A stretch of DNA of 49,137 nucleotides from Paludibacteraceae bacterium (GCA_024401455.1 JAKSLA010000020.1:1-49137); one strand, 5' to 3'. Counted from the first letter of the stretch, positions 26,186 through 34,706 are shown. The notes: a model not told the origin generated them from the letters alone. Translations and numbers: made by a program.

Positions 26186-26713
26186 ATGAATAGTAATCTT
26201 ACAAAGAATCAAAAAGGAGCCATTGGCGAACATCTTGTAGCAGCAAAACTTCTGGAGCAAGGGCTTGATGTATTTATGGCAAACATGTCAATAAACAATA
26301 CAAAGGCTTACGATATTCTGGCAGTAGTGCCCGACACATTAAATACTCATTTCATTCAAGTTAAGTTTAACAGCACGAAATATTTCAACGCGGGAATGAC
26401 GATTGAACAAGTCCTTGATAAAAATTATCTTTCCCAACATATTGTCGGCCCTTGGATATTCGTAGATGGCAGTCAACCCAATCAATACGATTATTACATC
26501 TTGTCAAAACAAGAAGTTATCGACCTTTTATACCAAGCTCACGACTGGTACTGTAATCATTATTACCGTACAAAGGAAATCAGTTATATGAGCCCCGCCG
26601 GATTCAAATTGACATGGCTACAGGGTAAACATGAAGATGCAACAAAACTTCATGATGCTTTCATAAATCCGATAACGGATGCAAAAGATAAATGGGACAA
26701 AATATCTTGTTAA
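26186..26713 (+). CDS. Probable PD-(D/E)XK-fold protein
   Basis: The 175-residue protein begins with KGAIGEHLVAAKLLEQGLDV, the helix with the conserved Glu typical of restriction-like nucleases, then AYDILAVV with an Asp and FIQVKFN with the QxK/ExK strand. This E...D...QVK order fits Holliday-junction-resolvase-like or DUF4365-like PD-(D/E)XK domains. The C-terminal part (about 105-175) is unrecognised. It would act on DNA if catalytic. It is translated with the preceding unknown gene (four bases apart), and a terminator follows. Confidence 0.55.
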   Translation: MNSNLTKNQKGAIGEHLVAAKLLEQGLDVFMANMSINNTKAYDILAVVPDTLNTHFIQVKFNSTKYFNAGMTIEQVLDKNYLSQHIVGPWIFVDGSQPNQYDYYILSKQEVIDLLYQAHDWYCNHYYRTKEISYMSPAGFKLTWLQGKHEDATKLHDAFINPITDAKDKWDKISC

Positions 26714-26767
26714 TTCTTATGGCGACAAAATCGCAAGAAATTATTTAAGATTTTCTCATTTAAAGCA

Positions 26768-26806
26768 AACGGCTGGCGCGAAGGACACGCACCAGCCGTT
26801 CTTTTT
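26768..26806. terminator. Terminator between convergent genes
   Basis: AACGGCTGG (26768-26776) pairs with CCAGCCGTT (26792-26800), followed by a T-run on the plus strand and a weaker one on the minus strand. It serves the gene ending at 26713 and probably also the one ending at 26823. Confidence 0.8.
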
Positions 26807-26822
26807 ATCATATTCGCAAGCA

Positions 26823-27989
26823 TTATTGCAAACTATACAAATCTGAAACGAAGTCCCAAAGTTGGTCACGCTTAACCTTGAAAACAACGTCGGCGGAAGC
26901 CGTTCCCTTAGGACCAGAACCAGCAAACCAAGCCATGGAACTTGCGTAAGACATGCCCCAAGTACGCTCGATAGCCACGTCGCGAGCCTCAACCTTCTCA
27001 ATCAAATCAGGACAAAGGTAAACAGCCACTGTGATAGGGTCCCAACAGAACTTCAAGAACTCCTCTTGACCATTCTCATAGATAGGGCCCAATGTATCTA
27101 CGATAGCCTGCGTGATCTTTGTTGTGTTCTTTGCCTTGTACATATCATACATATCCTTGCCCTTTAAGCAAGTAACGGCAGCATCGTGAGGAATGATAAG
27201 TTGCTTCTTCCAACCTGCGTTCAAACAGATGTCAACTGCCTCAGGATCATACCACCAGTTGATCTCGATGCGTGGCAACGCCTCTCCCGGAACATCAAAT
27301 ACACCACCCATGTAAACGATGCCCGCAGCCTTCTTGGCAAACTCAGGATCCTTTTGGATGGCCTTGGCAACGTTCGTGTGGCCGCCAATGGCGAAGATAG
27401 TCACCTTACCTGGATTCTCGTTCACTTGACGAATCATGAAATCCCAAGCGGTCTCCTCGACTGGCTTGATAGTTGGCTCCGGCAAATTGGAGGTCGTAGT
27501 CACGCCCTTAGCCTTCATATAATTGTCCGTATATTTAGGCAACTGCGAATATGCTCCAACATAAGGCATATTACCAATAACAGCCATCAAAGAGTCGATA
27601 TTCTTAAATCCCTTCAAAGGAACATCTGTACCAACGGCTACAGGAATATCCGGACGGCCATGGAACTCCAACGCCGACAATACGTCGTATGTTACCGATG
27701 AACACAAGGCATTACCTCCTGCTGTGGTTAGACCCAACAAGTCAACATAGCCCATCTTGTCTGCTTGGAGCAACTCAAATAGAGCATACATATCATCGTT
27801 GATATAGGTGAAATCAGCATCCAAGACAATCTTGTTATTGGCAGAGTCAGTAACAATCTTATACTTCTGCTCAAACTGTTGCTTCGTTGGAGCAGAATAG
27901 CTCTTCTTCTCCGCCTGCTGCTTTACATTACCGCTACATCCTGCTAACAATAGAGCAGATAATGCTACACTAAAATACTTCTTTAACAT
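26823..27989 (-). CDS. Nucleoside hydrolase family lipoprotein
   Basis: The 388-residue protein starts with a lipoprotein signal (MLKKYFSVALSALLLAG then CSG). The mature part belongs to the IU-nucleoside hydrolase fold: VLDADFTYINDDMYAL carries the Asp cluster that binds Ca2+, though the classical DxDxxxDD is altered; IFAIGGHTNVAKAI, AAGIVYMGGVF and EINWWYDPEAVDI follow the family. These enzymes cleave ribonucleosides to base and ribose. The frame extends 67 codons upstream through the small-subunit gene, but the ATG at 27989 gives the signal peptide. It lies downstream of the NSS transporter, so nucleoside uptake or salvage is a plausible link. Confidence 0.8.
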   Translation of the reverse strand: MLKKYFSVALSALLLAGCSGNVKQQAEKKSYSAPTKQQFEQKYKIVTDSANNKIVLDADFTYINDDMYALFELLQADKMGYVDLLGLTTAGGNALCSSVTYDVLSALEFHGRPDIPVAVGTDVPLKGFKNIDSLMAVIGNMPYVGAYSQLPKYTDNYMKAKGVTTTSNLPEPTIKPVEETAWDFMIRQVNENPGKVTIFAIGGHTNVAKAIQKDPEFAKKAAGIVYMGGVFDVPGEALPRIEINWWYDPEAVDICLNAGWKKQLIIPHDAAVTCLKGKDMYDMYKAKNTTKITQAIVDTLGPIYENGQEEFLKFCWDPITVAVYLCPDLIEKVEARDVAIERTWGMSYASSMAWFAGSGPKGTASADVVFKVKRDQLWDFVSDLYSLQ

Positions 27990-28018
27990 AATTATTAATT
28001 TAAATTGTTTTATGATCT

Positions 28019-28120
28019 TTAATCTTTTTTCCCCTTCAACATCCGGCGGAAAAGATAAATAGTTATGAGCGATACACCGCCTTCCACTAAAAGCATGAAT
28101 ATCAATGATGACGTCTCCAT
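28019..28120 (-). CDS. MetS-like small subunit of the NSS transporter
   Basis: The 33-residue ORF begins METSSLIFMLLVEGGVSLIT and ends with a basic tail (RRMLKGKKD): one membrane segment, N-out/C-in by charge. It starts five bases after the NSS transporter's stop codon. Small proteins of this size next to NSS transporters, such as MetS beside MetP in Corynebacterium, are needed for methionine/alanine uptake. Position, size and topology fit. The ORF also lies in another frame of the longer reading frame upstream of the nucleoside hydrolase. Confidence 0.7.
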   Translation of the reverse strand: METSSLIFMLLVEGGVSLITIYLFRRMLKGKKD

Positions 28121-28125
28121 TTCTA

Positions 28126-29973
28126 CTACTTATTAGATTCAAACATATCTCTGTGGTCATCCATTCCCGACTTGTCCCGCTTGGCGGCAAAATAGATCAT
28201 GAGACACATGATGCACAAAAGCAAAAGCAACCAAATACGCGACAAATCCAAATAAAAGACATCGTTCGCCCGCCAGAAGTCGGTCTTGTAAATCACATCT
28301 CCCAAAACCACCAACTGGGCCTCCCTGACACACACTTCATAATCACTGCTAAACTCGTAACTCTTGAAGCCATCGTAGTTGCCGATGACGACGCGCGTCT
28401 TGCCATTGCCCAAATCGCGGATTTGCTCCACCGACCCAATCTTCTCCGAATAGAAGTTTTTACTGAACCAAGCCTTGTTAGGGCCTACATTCTTGTGAGA
28501 AAGTTCGGCAATGATGCTACTACTATCCAACTCCCAACCTCGGAAACTCAAAAGACTCCAATCATCATTCTTGGGTTTAACAAGGGCGGCAATGAAGATG
28601 ATGACAAACATCGTCGGAGTGACGTATTTCAAGATGAACTTAAAGGCCTTAGGCATCATCATTTCGGCGCCGTAATGAATCAATTTCCAACCTTTCTCTA
28701 CCCCCAATACCCACGAGAAGAGAATGGCCTCAAGCATGGCAAATACGAAGAGCGTAATGGTTCCGCCCCAATAGTCGTACTGATCAAACACACCTTCCGC
28801 GAAGAACAAGACCGACGGAAGACCAATGAGGAATGTAGCCATTCCGAACACACAAGCCCCTTTCTTCTGTGACCAGTCATAACTGCGGCTGAAAAAGCCG
28901 ATGGTAGGCATTGCCAAGCCCAACGTAGAAGTAACACTGGCAAAGAAAAGCAAACCAAAGAAGCACATACCCGCCAAGGCCGAAAGAATCGGTCCCCATT
29001 GGGCAAAGAGATAAGGCATTGCACGGAAAGCAAGCCCCATGCCTCCCGTCTGCGTCAATTCCAACACACGGTCGATGCCAAAATAACCGATAGAGATAGG
29101 AATAATGATGGAACTACCAATCACTATTTCGGTAAATTCATTGAAGAAACCCGATGTCATCGAGTTGAGCACGATATCCTCCTCTTTTCGCATATACGAA
29201 GCATAGGTCTGGATGCACCCCATTCCCAATGAAAGCGTGAAGAAAATCTGCCCCGCCGCCGCCAACCAGACCTTTGGATTGAGCAACGAATCGAACTGAG
29301 GCTTCCACATGAAATTCAGACCAAGCACTCCATCAAAATTGGCCCCCGCCTCTCCTGCTGTCAACGTAAACGCCTTATAAACAAGAAATAATCCGAACAG
29401 CAAAAGCATAGGCATACATATCTTAGCCACACGCTCGACGCCCCCTTTCAAACCTCGGCTCAACACCCAAACATTGAGTGCCATACAAAAGGCATAACAG
29501 ACAACCGATTCAAAAGGGATACCCGAAAAAGAAGTGTGAATATTCAGATAATCGTTGAAGAAGTCAGAAACCTGCTTCTCCGTCAAGCCGTTGAACGACC
29601 CCAAAAGTGAATGGACCACATAAGAAAGTGTCCAACTCTCAATGTAGCAATAATAGGAGGAGATGACTACGCTGGAGAAAATGCCCAAAGAACCGACATA
29701 CTTCCAAACCGGATGACGATGCACTTTCTGAAGAATCAGTGGCGGAGCATGATGCCCGAACTGCCCACCAAATTTGCCCGTTGACCACTCTACCAACAGC
29801 ATCGGAATTCCCAACAAAAAGAATGATACGATATAGGGAATGATGAACGCACCACCACCATTCTGCACCGCCTGAACTGGGAATCGAAGGAAGTTGCCGA
29901 GTCCCACAGCACATCCCGCCATGGAAAGAATCAATCCCAGTCTCGACCCCCAAACTTGTTTCTCTTGAGCCAT
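28126..29973 (-). CDS. Sodium-dependent transporter, NSS/SNF family
   Basis: The 615-residue protein has the NSS start WGSRLGLILSMAGCAVGLGN followed by FLRFPVQAVQNGGGAFIIPY, the Na+-binding TM1-TM2 region, and about 12 membrane segments. It is longer than typical bacterial members (about 450): a hydrophilic segment of about 100 residues (roughly 470-570, from KPKNDDWSLL to DFWRANDVFY) lies before the last membrane helix. Substrates are usually amino acids. The gene for a small subunit follows directly. A -7-like TAAATTTG (30000-30007, minus strand) is 26 bases upstream. Confidence 0.9.
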   Translation of the reverse strand: MAQEKQVWGSRLGLILSMAGCAVGLGNFLRFPVQAVQNGGGAFIIPYIVSFFLLGIPMLLVEWSTGKFGGQFGHHAPPLILQKVHRHPVWKYVGSLGIFSSVVISSYYCYIESWTLSYVVHSLLGSFNGLTEKQVSDFFNDYLNIHTSFSGIPFESVVCYAFCMALNVWVLSRGLKGGVERVAKICMPMLLLFGLFLVYKAFTLTAGEAGANFDGVLGLNFMWKPQFDSLLNPKVWLAAAGQIFFTLSLGMGCIQTYASYMRKEEDIVLNSMTSGFFNEFTEIVIGSSIIIPISIGYFGIDRVLELTQTGGMGLAFRAMPYLFAQWGPILSALAGMCFFGLLFFASVTSTLGLAMPTIGFFSRSYDWSQKKGACVFGMATFLIGLPSVLFFAEGVFDQYDYWGGTITLFVFAMLEAILFSWVLGVEKGWKLIHYGAEMMMPKAFKFILKYVTPTMFVIIFIAALVKPKNDDWSLLSFRGWELDSSSIIAELSHKNVGPNKAWFSKNFYSEKIGSVEQIRDLGNGKTRVVIGNYDGFKSYEFSSDYEVCVREAQLVVLGDVIYKTDFWRANDVFYLDLSRIWLLLLLCIMCLMIYFAAKRDKSGMDDHRDMFESNK

Positions 29974-29999
29974 TTTACACCAATTTGATATAATGGAAG

Positions 30000-30007
30000 C
30001 AAATTTA
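30000..30007 (-). promoter_or_regulatory. -7-like box upstream of the NSS transporter
   Basis: TAAATTTG on the minus strand fits TAnnTTTG. The -33 element is weak. Confidence 0.35.
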
Positions 30008-30143
30008 CTTGTTTTTCAGCGATAAACCGCCTCTTATCTTCAATAAAGTTAAATTGTGCCTTTTGAATTTTTAAGTCACTTTTATGATTTCACACCCAAG
30101 AGCGAAAATGTACATTTTCTGAATATAATTCAATCTAAAAGTA

Positions 30144-30151
30144 TATATTTG
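30144..30151 (+). promoter_or_regulatory. -7 box of the 276-aa gene, with a long leader
   Basis: TATATTTG fits the consensus; a TTTCTG about 23 bases upstream is a poor -33. The leader to 30304 is about 145 bases and can fold: AGACTT with AAGTCT and an outer AAGGGG with CCCCTT. Confidence 0.45.
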
Positions 30152-30303
30152 TAAAACAAGGAAGCAAAAAGGGGACTGCACACATAAGACTTTCAAGAAG
30201 TCTCTAAATGTAAGATTAGAAAAGCCCCCCTTAAATAACTACAATCTGATAAGCATATAACTAACTTTAAATAAATAACATAAAACTAATACTGTAAAAA
30301 ATT

Positions 30304-31134
30304 ATGAGTTTCGTTGGTACATATAAAATCATTGCATACATGTCGCTCAACGACAAAAATGAAAGAGTTTGGATTTCTCCAGAAGAACATGAAGCAACCA
30401 ATAAAGAGCGTGGACCTAAGACCGTTTCTTACGAATTCAAGGAAGATGGACAAGTGATGGTCTGGTATTCGAAGGAAGGCATCCCTGAAGCAGAATTGAA
30501 AAAAGCCATAGACGCCGGACAAGTGATGGTCAAGGACAACTGCTTTACAATGGCTGGCCAAGGAATGGCTTGGAAAGAGGAGAACGGCGCCCTTATGGTT
30601 AATATGGGCGGTTGGTCAGTATGTGACATCCATGAAGACGGTTCCATTGAATTTATGTTTCAACGCATCAAGAATGTGGACGAAGGGGCTATTCCTAAGC
30701 AGACAGAGAGCAAAAACATCTACCAAAATGAATTCTTGGGCTACAGCATAGAACTGCCTAAAGGATTTAAGCCACAAAACCGCGACAAGGAGATGGAAGA
30801 AAGCCGCGGCGGAAAACTCTTCTTCGGCTGTGACGGAAACGCCACTATAGACATCACCTCAAACGACCATAGCCAAGCCATAATCACGCCAGAGGAGCAA
30901 TTACAAATGGCTGAGGCATTCCTTAGCCTCGACAACAATGAGACTCTTCTTTCCAAAGAGGTAACGGCTCGCACAATTGCAATGAAATGGAAAGACGAAG
31001 AGGGCATCTTCCGTGGCAACTATACGGTAGAGGCAGACAAAAGAAATTATGTAACCACTTTCTGGTTTGCAGCCAGCAAAGAAAAGGAGTTCAACGAGGC
31101 ATTTGATTTGATCGTTTCTACTTTGAAATACTAA
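30304..31134 (+). CDS. Unknown 276-residue protein with lipocalin-like N-terminal half
   Basis: I do not recognise the family. There is no signal peptide. Residues 1-125 form a strand-rich domain starting MSFVGTYKIIAYMSLNDKNE and resemble lipocalin-like small domains (GxWK-type start, repeated MV and W residues). Residues about 138-276 look like a second alpha/beta domain (NEFLGYSIELPKGFKPQNRD to LIVSTLKY) similar in style to proteins that bind host or stress factors. The gene is monocistronic with a long structured leader. A weak 7-bp hairpin (31134-31160) may end it. Confidence 0.6.
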   Translation: MSFVGTYKIIAYMSLNDKNERVWISPEEHEATNKERGPKTVSYEFKEDGQVMVWYSKEGIPEAELKKAIDAGQVMVKDNCFTMAGQGMAWKEENGALMVNMGGWSVCDIHEDGSIEFMFQRIKNVDEGAIPKQTESKNIYQNEFLGYSIELPKGFKPQNRDKEMEESRGGKLFFGCDGNATIDITSNDHSQAIITPEEQLQMAEAFLSLDNNETLLSKEVTARTIAMKWKDEEGIFRGNYTVEADKRNYVTTFWFAASKEKEFNEAFDLIVSTLKY

Positions 31135-31170
31135 AGAGGCTAAAAAATATGTCTCTTGGGGATTTTTTGG
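31134..31170 (+). terminator. Weak terminator after the 276-aa gene
   Basis: AAGAGGC pairs with GTCTCTT around an AT-rich loop and GGGGATTTTTT follows; the gap between stem and T-run lowers confidence. Confidence 0.35.
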
Positions 31171-31193
31171 GATCCGCCCCTCTTCTTGTCGTT

Positions 31194-31217
31194 CCTCGGC
31201 CGTAGTAACGGTCGGGG
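31194..31217. other. GC-rich 10-bp hairpin of unknown role
   Basis: CCTCGGCCGT (31194-31203) can pair with ACGGTCGGGG (31208-31217), including G-T pairs, around an AGTA loop. It stands between the 276-aa gene and the peptide cassette terminator in an otherwise AT-rich region. Confidence 0.4.
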
Positions 31218-31239
31218 ACGCCCCAAGGGAAAGAAGCCA

Positions 31240-31280
31240 TAAAAAAAGCCCCGACCATCAACCATGTTGATATCGAGGCT
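31240..31280 (-). terminator. Terminator of peptide cassette copy 2
   Basis: On the minus strand AGCCTCGAT-ATCAAC-ATG-GTTGAT-(bulge G)-GTCGGGGCT followed by a T-run. It has the same two-part stem, three-base loop and bulge as copy 1, with several differences that keep base pairing through G-U pairs. Confidence 0.8.
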
Positions 31281-31320
31281 ACATTCGTGATAGACCTTGC
31301 GGTCGCTGTCGTCGTTTCAT
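31279..31320 (-). CDS. Possible 13-residue basic micro-ORF
   Basis: MKRRQRPQGLSRM, ending with TAG at the base of the terminator hairpin as in copy 1. AAAGGAG lies eight bases upstream of the ATG; Shine-Dalgarno sites matter little in Bacteroidetes, so this adds limited support. Confidence 0.25.
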   Translation of the reverse strand: MKRRQRPQGLSRM

Positions 31321-31340
31321 TTTATCGTCTCCTTTAGAAA

Positions 31341-31427
31341 TTACTTACTGAGAGCGTCCTTAACGTTCCAAACCTTCACTGCCATTGCAACTGAAACTAC
31401 TGCGCAAAAGATATAAGCTATTGTCAT
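31341..31427 (-). CDS. 28-residue hydrophobic peptide, copy 2
   Basis: The peptide MTIAYIFCAVVSVAMAVKVW plus NVKDALSK has the same length and the same last 16 residues as copy 1 at 972. In that part the nucleotide differences are nearly all at third codon positions, which points to selection on the protein. The first 12 residues differ but stay hydrophobic and keep IFC at about the same place. It has its own promoter, leader and terminator. Function unknown; a small membrane peptide is likely. Confidence 0.65.
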   Translation of the reverse strand: MTIAYIFCAVVSVAMAVKVWNVKDALSK

Positions 31428-31476
31428 AATCGTAAATATTTATTCTGTTAATATTCATTATTTCCTTATCACACTG

Positions 31477-31508
31477 CAAATATATGCACGATTTTTAATA
31501 TAGCAAAA
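31477..31508 (-). promoter_or_regulatory. Promoter of peptide cassette copy 2
   Basis: On the minus strand TTTG (31504-31507), a 19-base spacer and TATATTTG (31477-31484). The leader is 49 bases long, as in copy 1, and the half next to the ATG is nearly identical. DNA from 31509 to 31673 is AT-rich with no gene I can see. Confidence 0.7.
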
Positions 31509-31673
31509 TATTTATGCGATTTTTTTCATTATAAATACATTTTACTGCATAAATATATAATAAATATTCACCATACATATCAGGAAAGGCTATTTATAGG
31601 ATAACACATTTCTTTATCCGCCTAATTTCCATATATTTACAATCATTTTTTAATAAATACCTCCCATAGCGAC

Positions 31674-31702
31674 AAAAAAGGGCAACGCTGTGAACGTTAC
31701 CC
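31674..31702 (-). terminator. Terminator after the 48-aa gene
   Basis: On the minus strand GGGTAACG pairs with CGTTGCCC (one G-T pair) and is followed by six T residues. Confidence 0.8.
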
Positions 31703-31756
31703 ACTGTTTTGTATCAATTTCGTTAAGATCAATGGGGAAATCCCCATGAAATACTT

Positions 31757-31903
31757 CTATCGTTTTTTCTCTACATCCACCTTATTGGAGGCAGATATTT
31801 CACTAATTCTCTTCTTTAAGTTGCGCAATTTCTGAGAACGCTCCCAAGCCGCCTTTTTGGCTTGATAGTCCTCATATCTTCGTTCCAAATAATTATCTGC
31901 CAT
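31757..31903 (-). CDS. Small basic 48-residue protein
   Basis: The ORF begins MADNYLERRYEDYQAKKAAW and is rich in Lys, Arg and Glu, consistent with one long helix. The MADNYLE start is familiar from small unannotated proteins of Bacteroidetes. It begins four bases after the polysaccharide deacetylase stop and is followed by a terminator, so it is the last gene of the suf/deacetylase operon. Function unknown. Confidence 0.65.
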   Translation of the reverse strand: MADNYLERRYEDYQAKKAAWERSQKLRNLKKRISEISASNKVDVEKKR

Positions 31904-31907
31904 CGTA

Positions 31908-32975
31908 CTATTTATTTAGTTCAATCGAAATGTCACCCCCGTTAGGCATAGCATCAAAAACATATTCATCATAAGAGAATGCTTTTCTAACCTTGCCATT
32001 TTCCAATATGTTAAAAGAGACTGGCTTTACTGACAACTGTTTGCCATCTTGCATCACTTTAACTTTGCACGCATCTTCTACATAGATTCCATCAATAGAA
32101 GATTTAAACAGTAGCGTCAATGGCGTTTGCTCATCCAATGATTTTTCCGCCTTTAGACGAAAAACATACGCCGTTGGAGAACTTTTCACCTTTTCGATTT
32201 TCGTGGCACAGTACTGACGGTGATATCGAATCATATCCGCATAAGTAGCCACCCACAAATCATAAAGCATCAGCGTTTCTAACTGTTGGCGGAAGGTAGA
32301 ATCTATCACCCACGCATAACTGAAGTCTTTGATAGAATCACTATAAATACTATGGTACAGATAGGTTAACATTCCTCCGCTCTGCTCCACATTGCCCAAT
32401 TGGGTAGCAAAATCAGCCAAAGAAGTCTCGGTCATCACACTATAGGCTTTCGTGTCGAAATAGTCCACACTATCTGAAAAGGCAAAATCTTCGCCTGGCA
32501 TCGGGGTCTTGACGCCCCGAGCAGCCACATAGCCACTCTCCTCCAAATAGAGCCTCAACGAATCTGTAAACTCGCCATAAGGATAGGCAAAAGTATGGAC
32601 TCTCTGCTGAGGAATCTCTGCCTCAATCTTCTGCTTAGCCAGCAATATCTCTTGCTCGAATGAGATGCCGTTTGGATGTGGATGCGTCACCGTGTGATTA
32701 GCCACCTCATTGCCCAATGCGACCGCCTTGCGCAAAGGTTCCCAATCGGAAACATTGCCCGTGATGACATTGAAGGTAGCGACCATGCCACGCTTCTGCA
32801 ACTCAGGAACGACAATAGAAGAGTGGCCAGGCGTCCAGTCGTCAAAAGTGAGCGCAACAGCCCCTTTGTAATTATCCTTCCAGTGAGCAACCGAGAGTTG
32901 AGGCTCGAACGGATGGCGATCTGCGCATCCCGCCAACATAAAGGCCACCAAAGCCAGTATCGAAAAGCGAAGCAT
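31908..32975 (-). CDS. Polysaccharide deacetylase-like lipoprotein (CE4/NodB)
   Basis: The 355-residue protein has a lipoprotein signal (MLRFSILALVAFMLAG then CAD). A NodB domain follows: ALTFDDWTPGH with the catalytic/metal Asp pair, then NHTVTHPHP with the two metal His ligands, and TFAYPYGEF. These enzymes remove acetyl groups from GlcNAc polymers or peptidoglycan, or from xylan. The C-terminal 110 residues form a beta-rich domain of unknown type. The ATG overlaps the sufE stop by one base. Confidence 0.8.
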   Translation of the reverse strand: MLRFSILALVAFMLAGCADRHPFEPQLSVAHWKDNYKGAVALTFDDWTPGHSSIVVPELQKRGMVATFNVITGNVSDWEPLRKAVALGNEVANHTVTHPHPNGISFEQEILLAKQKIEAEIPQQRVHTFAYPYGEFTDSLRLYLEESGYVAARGVKTPMPGEDFAFSDSVDYFDTKAYSVMTETSLADFATQLGNVEQSGGMLTYLYHSIYSDSIKDFSYAWVIDSTFRQQLETLMLYDLWVATYADMIRYHRQYCATKIEKVKSSPTAYVFRLKAEKSLDEQTPLTLLFKSSIDGIYVEDACKVKVMQDGKQLSVKPVSFNILENGKVRKAFSYDEYVFDAMPNGGDISIELNK

Positions 32976-33400
32976 TAAAGTCCCATTTTTGACTTGTAAG
33001 CCACGGCATACAAGCGCATTTGCTTCACCATGGCAAGCATGCCGTTCGAACGTGTAGGAGAAAGGTGCTCCTTCAAACCAATGCGGTCAATAAAATAGAG
33101 ATCGCTATCGATAATCTCGTCTGGCGTGTGACCAGAAAGTACCTCAACAAGCATCACTACAATACCGCCAGCAATGTCGGTGTTACTCTCGCCTTGATAA
33201 TAAATCTTACCATCTTTGTATTCAGCCTTTACCCAAACCTTGCTTTGGCAACCTTCGATAAGGTTTTCAGGCACTTTGTCCTCCTCGGCCATCTTTTCAC
33301 CAGACTGACTCTTGTCGATAATCTGTTGGTACTTGTCAAGCCAATCGTCCAAAAATTCGAACTCGGATATAATTTCGTCTTGCTTTTCGTTAATAGTCAT
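32975..33400 (-). CDS. sufE: Cysteine desulfuration protein SufE
   Basis: The 141-residue protein is a standard-length SufE. The active Cys is in LIEGCQSKVWV, and SNTDIAGGIVVMLVEVLSGH is the conserved core. SufE accepts persulfide sulfur from SufS and passes it to Fe-S cluster assembly. It lies 15 bases after sufS in the same operon. Confidence 0.9.
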   Translation of the reverse strand: MTINEKQDEIISEFEFLDDWLDKYQQIIDKSQSGEKMAEEDKVPENLIEGCQSKVWVKAEYKDGKIYYQGESNTDIAGGIVVMLVEVLSGHTPDEIIDSDLYFIDRIGLKEHLSPTRSNGMLAMVKQMRLYAVAYKSKMGL

Positions 33401-33415
33401 AATATCAACTTCTTA

Positions 33416-34639
33416 TTAATGTTGAAACATCTTTCGGGCACGCTCAATGCCTGCCACAAGAATGTCTATTTCTTCTTTCGTGTTGTACATTGCAAACGAT
33501 GCGCGCACCGTACCTTCAATGCCAAAGGCTTGCATAACAGGCTCCGCACAATGATGCCCCGTACGAACGGCAATGCCCAATTTGTCGAGGATGGAACCCA
33601 TATCGTACGGATGAATATCGCCCACCAAGAACGATACCAAACCGCTTCGCTGCGGCGCGTTCCCTATGAAACGCATTCCCTCTATCTCCGCCATGCGAGT
33701 GCGGGCGTACTCCAACAATTCATGTTCGTGCTGAGCAATATTCTCAATGCCCACGCCCTTCACATAGTCCAAGGCGGCAGACAAGGCTGTAGAACCGATA
33801 TAATCGGGCGTTCCTGCCTCAAACTTGAACGGCAATTCATTGAAGGTAGTCTTCTCGAAAGTCACTTTCTGAATCATCTCCCCTCCACCCTGATAAGGCG
33901 GCATGAGTTCCAACCAACGCTCCTTGCCATACAAGACACCTATCCCTGTAGGACCGTATATCTTATGACCTGAGAAGACATAAAAGTCGGCGTCCAAATC
34001 CTGGACATCGACGGCAAGGTGCGGAATAGACTGCGCGCCGTCCACCAAAACGGGAACAGCGTGAGCGTGTGCTATGCGGACAACCTCTTTGACGGGATTG
34101 ACCGTTGCCAACGTATTGGAGACATGAGCCACAGAGACAAGTTTCGTCTTAGGCGTTATCATCCGCTCCAACTCTTCAACCTTCAAAACGCCGTTCTCAT
34201 CAAAAGGAACCACCTTCAAGACAATGCCTTTTCGCGCCTGCAACAACTGCCAAGGGACGATGTTGGAGTGATGCTCCATCTGCGATACGATGATTTCGTC
34301 GCCTTCCGAACATTGGCTGTCGCCAAACGAAGAAGCCACCAAATTGATGGCTTCCGTGGTGCCTCGCGTAAAGATAACTTCGCGAGTCGAAGCCGCATTG
34401 ATGAATGAACGGACATTCTCACGCGCTGCCTCATGCGCCTCCGTAGCCATCTGGCTCAAAAAATGGACCCCACGATGAATGTTGGCATTGCAACTGCTAT
34501 AACCCTCCGTTATCTTCTCAATCACGCACAACGGCTTTTGAGTCGTCGCCGCATTGTCAAGATAAACCAACGGCTTTTTATATATCTGTTTGGCCAAGAT
34601 GGGAAAATCTTGCCTAATTCTATTCGTATCTAATCCCAT
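33416..34639 (-). CDS. sufS: Cysteine desulfurase SufS
   Basis: The 407-residue PLP enzyme converts cysteine to alanine and delivers sulfur for Fe-S clusters. It starts like group II desulfurases (IRQDFPILAKQIYKKPLVYL). The PLP-lysine is in FSGHKIYGPTGIGVLYG, and the catalytic Cys in RTGHHCAEPVM. The next gene is sufE. A -7-like box (TAATTTTG, minus strand, 34683-34690) lies about 44 bases upstream, so the operon may start here rather than at the glycosyltransferase. Confidence 0.92.
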   Translation of the reverse strand: MGLDTNRIRQDFPILAKQIYKKPLVYLDNAATTQKPLCVIEKITEGYSSCNANIHRGVHFLSQMATEAHEAARENVRSFINAASTREVIFTRGTTEAINLVASSFGDSQCSEGDEIIVSQMEHHSNIVPWQLLQARKGIVLKVVPFDENGVLKVEELERMITPKTKLVSVAHVSNTLATVNPVKEVVRIAHAHAVPVLVDGAQSIPHLAVDVQDLDADFYVFSGHKIYGPTGIGVLYGKERWLELMPPYQGGGEMIQKVTFEKTTFNELPFKFEAGTPDYIGSTALSAALDYVKGVGIENIAQHEHELLEYARTRMAEIEGMRFIGNAPQRSGLVSFLVGDIHPYDMGSILDKLGIAVRTGHHCAEPVMQAFGIEGTVRASFAMYNTKEEIDILVAGIERARKMFQH

Positions 34640-34706
34640 ATCAAACTATCTTCAACCCGAATTGATCGGCTTCTTTCAAGTGCAAAATTACAACTTTTAA
34701 TGCGAT

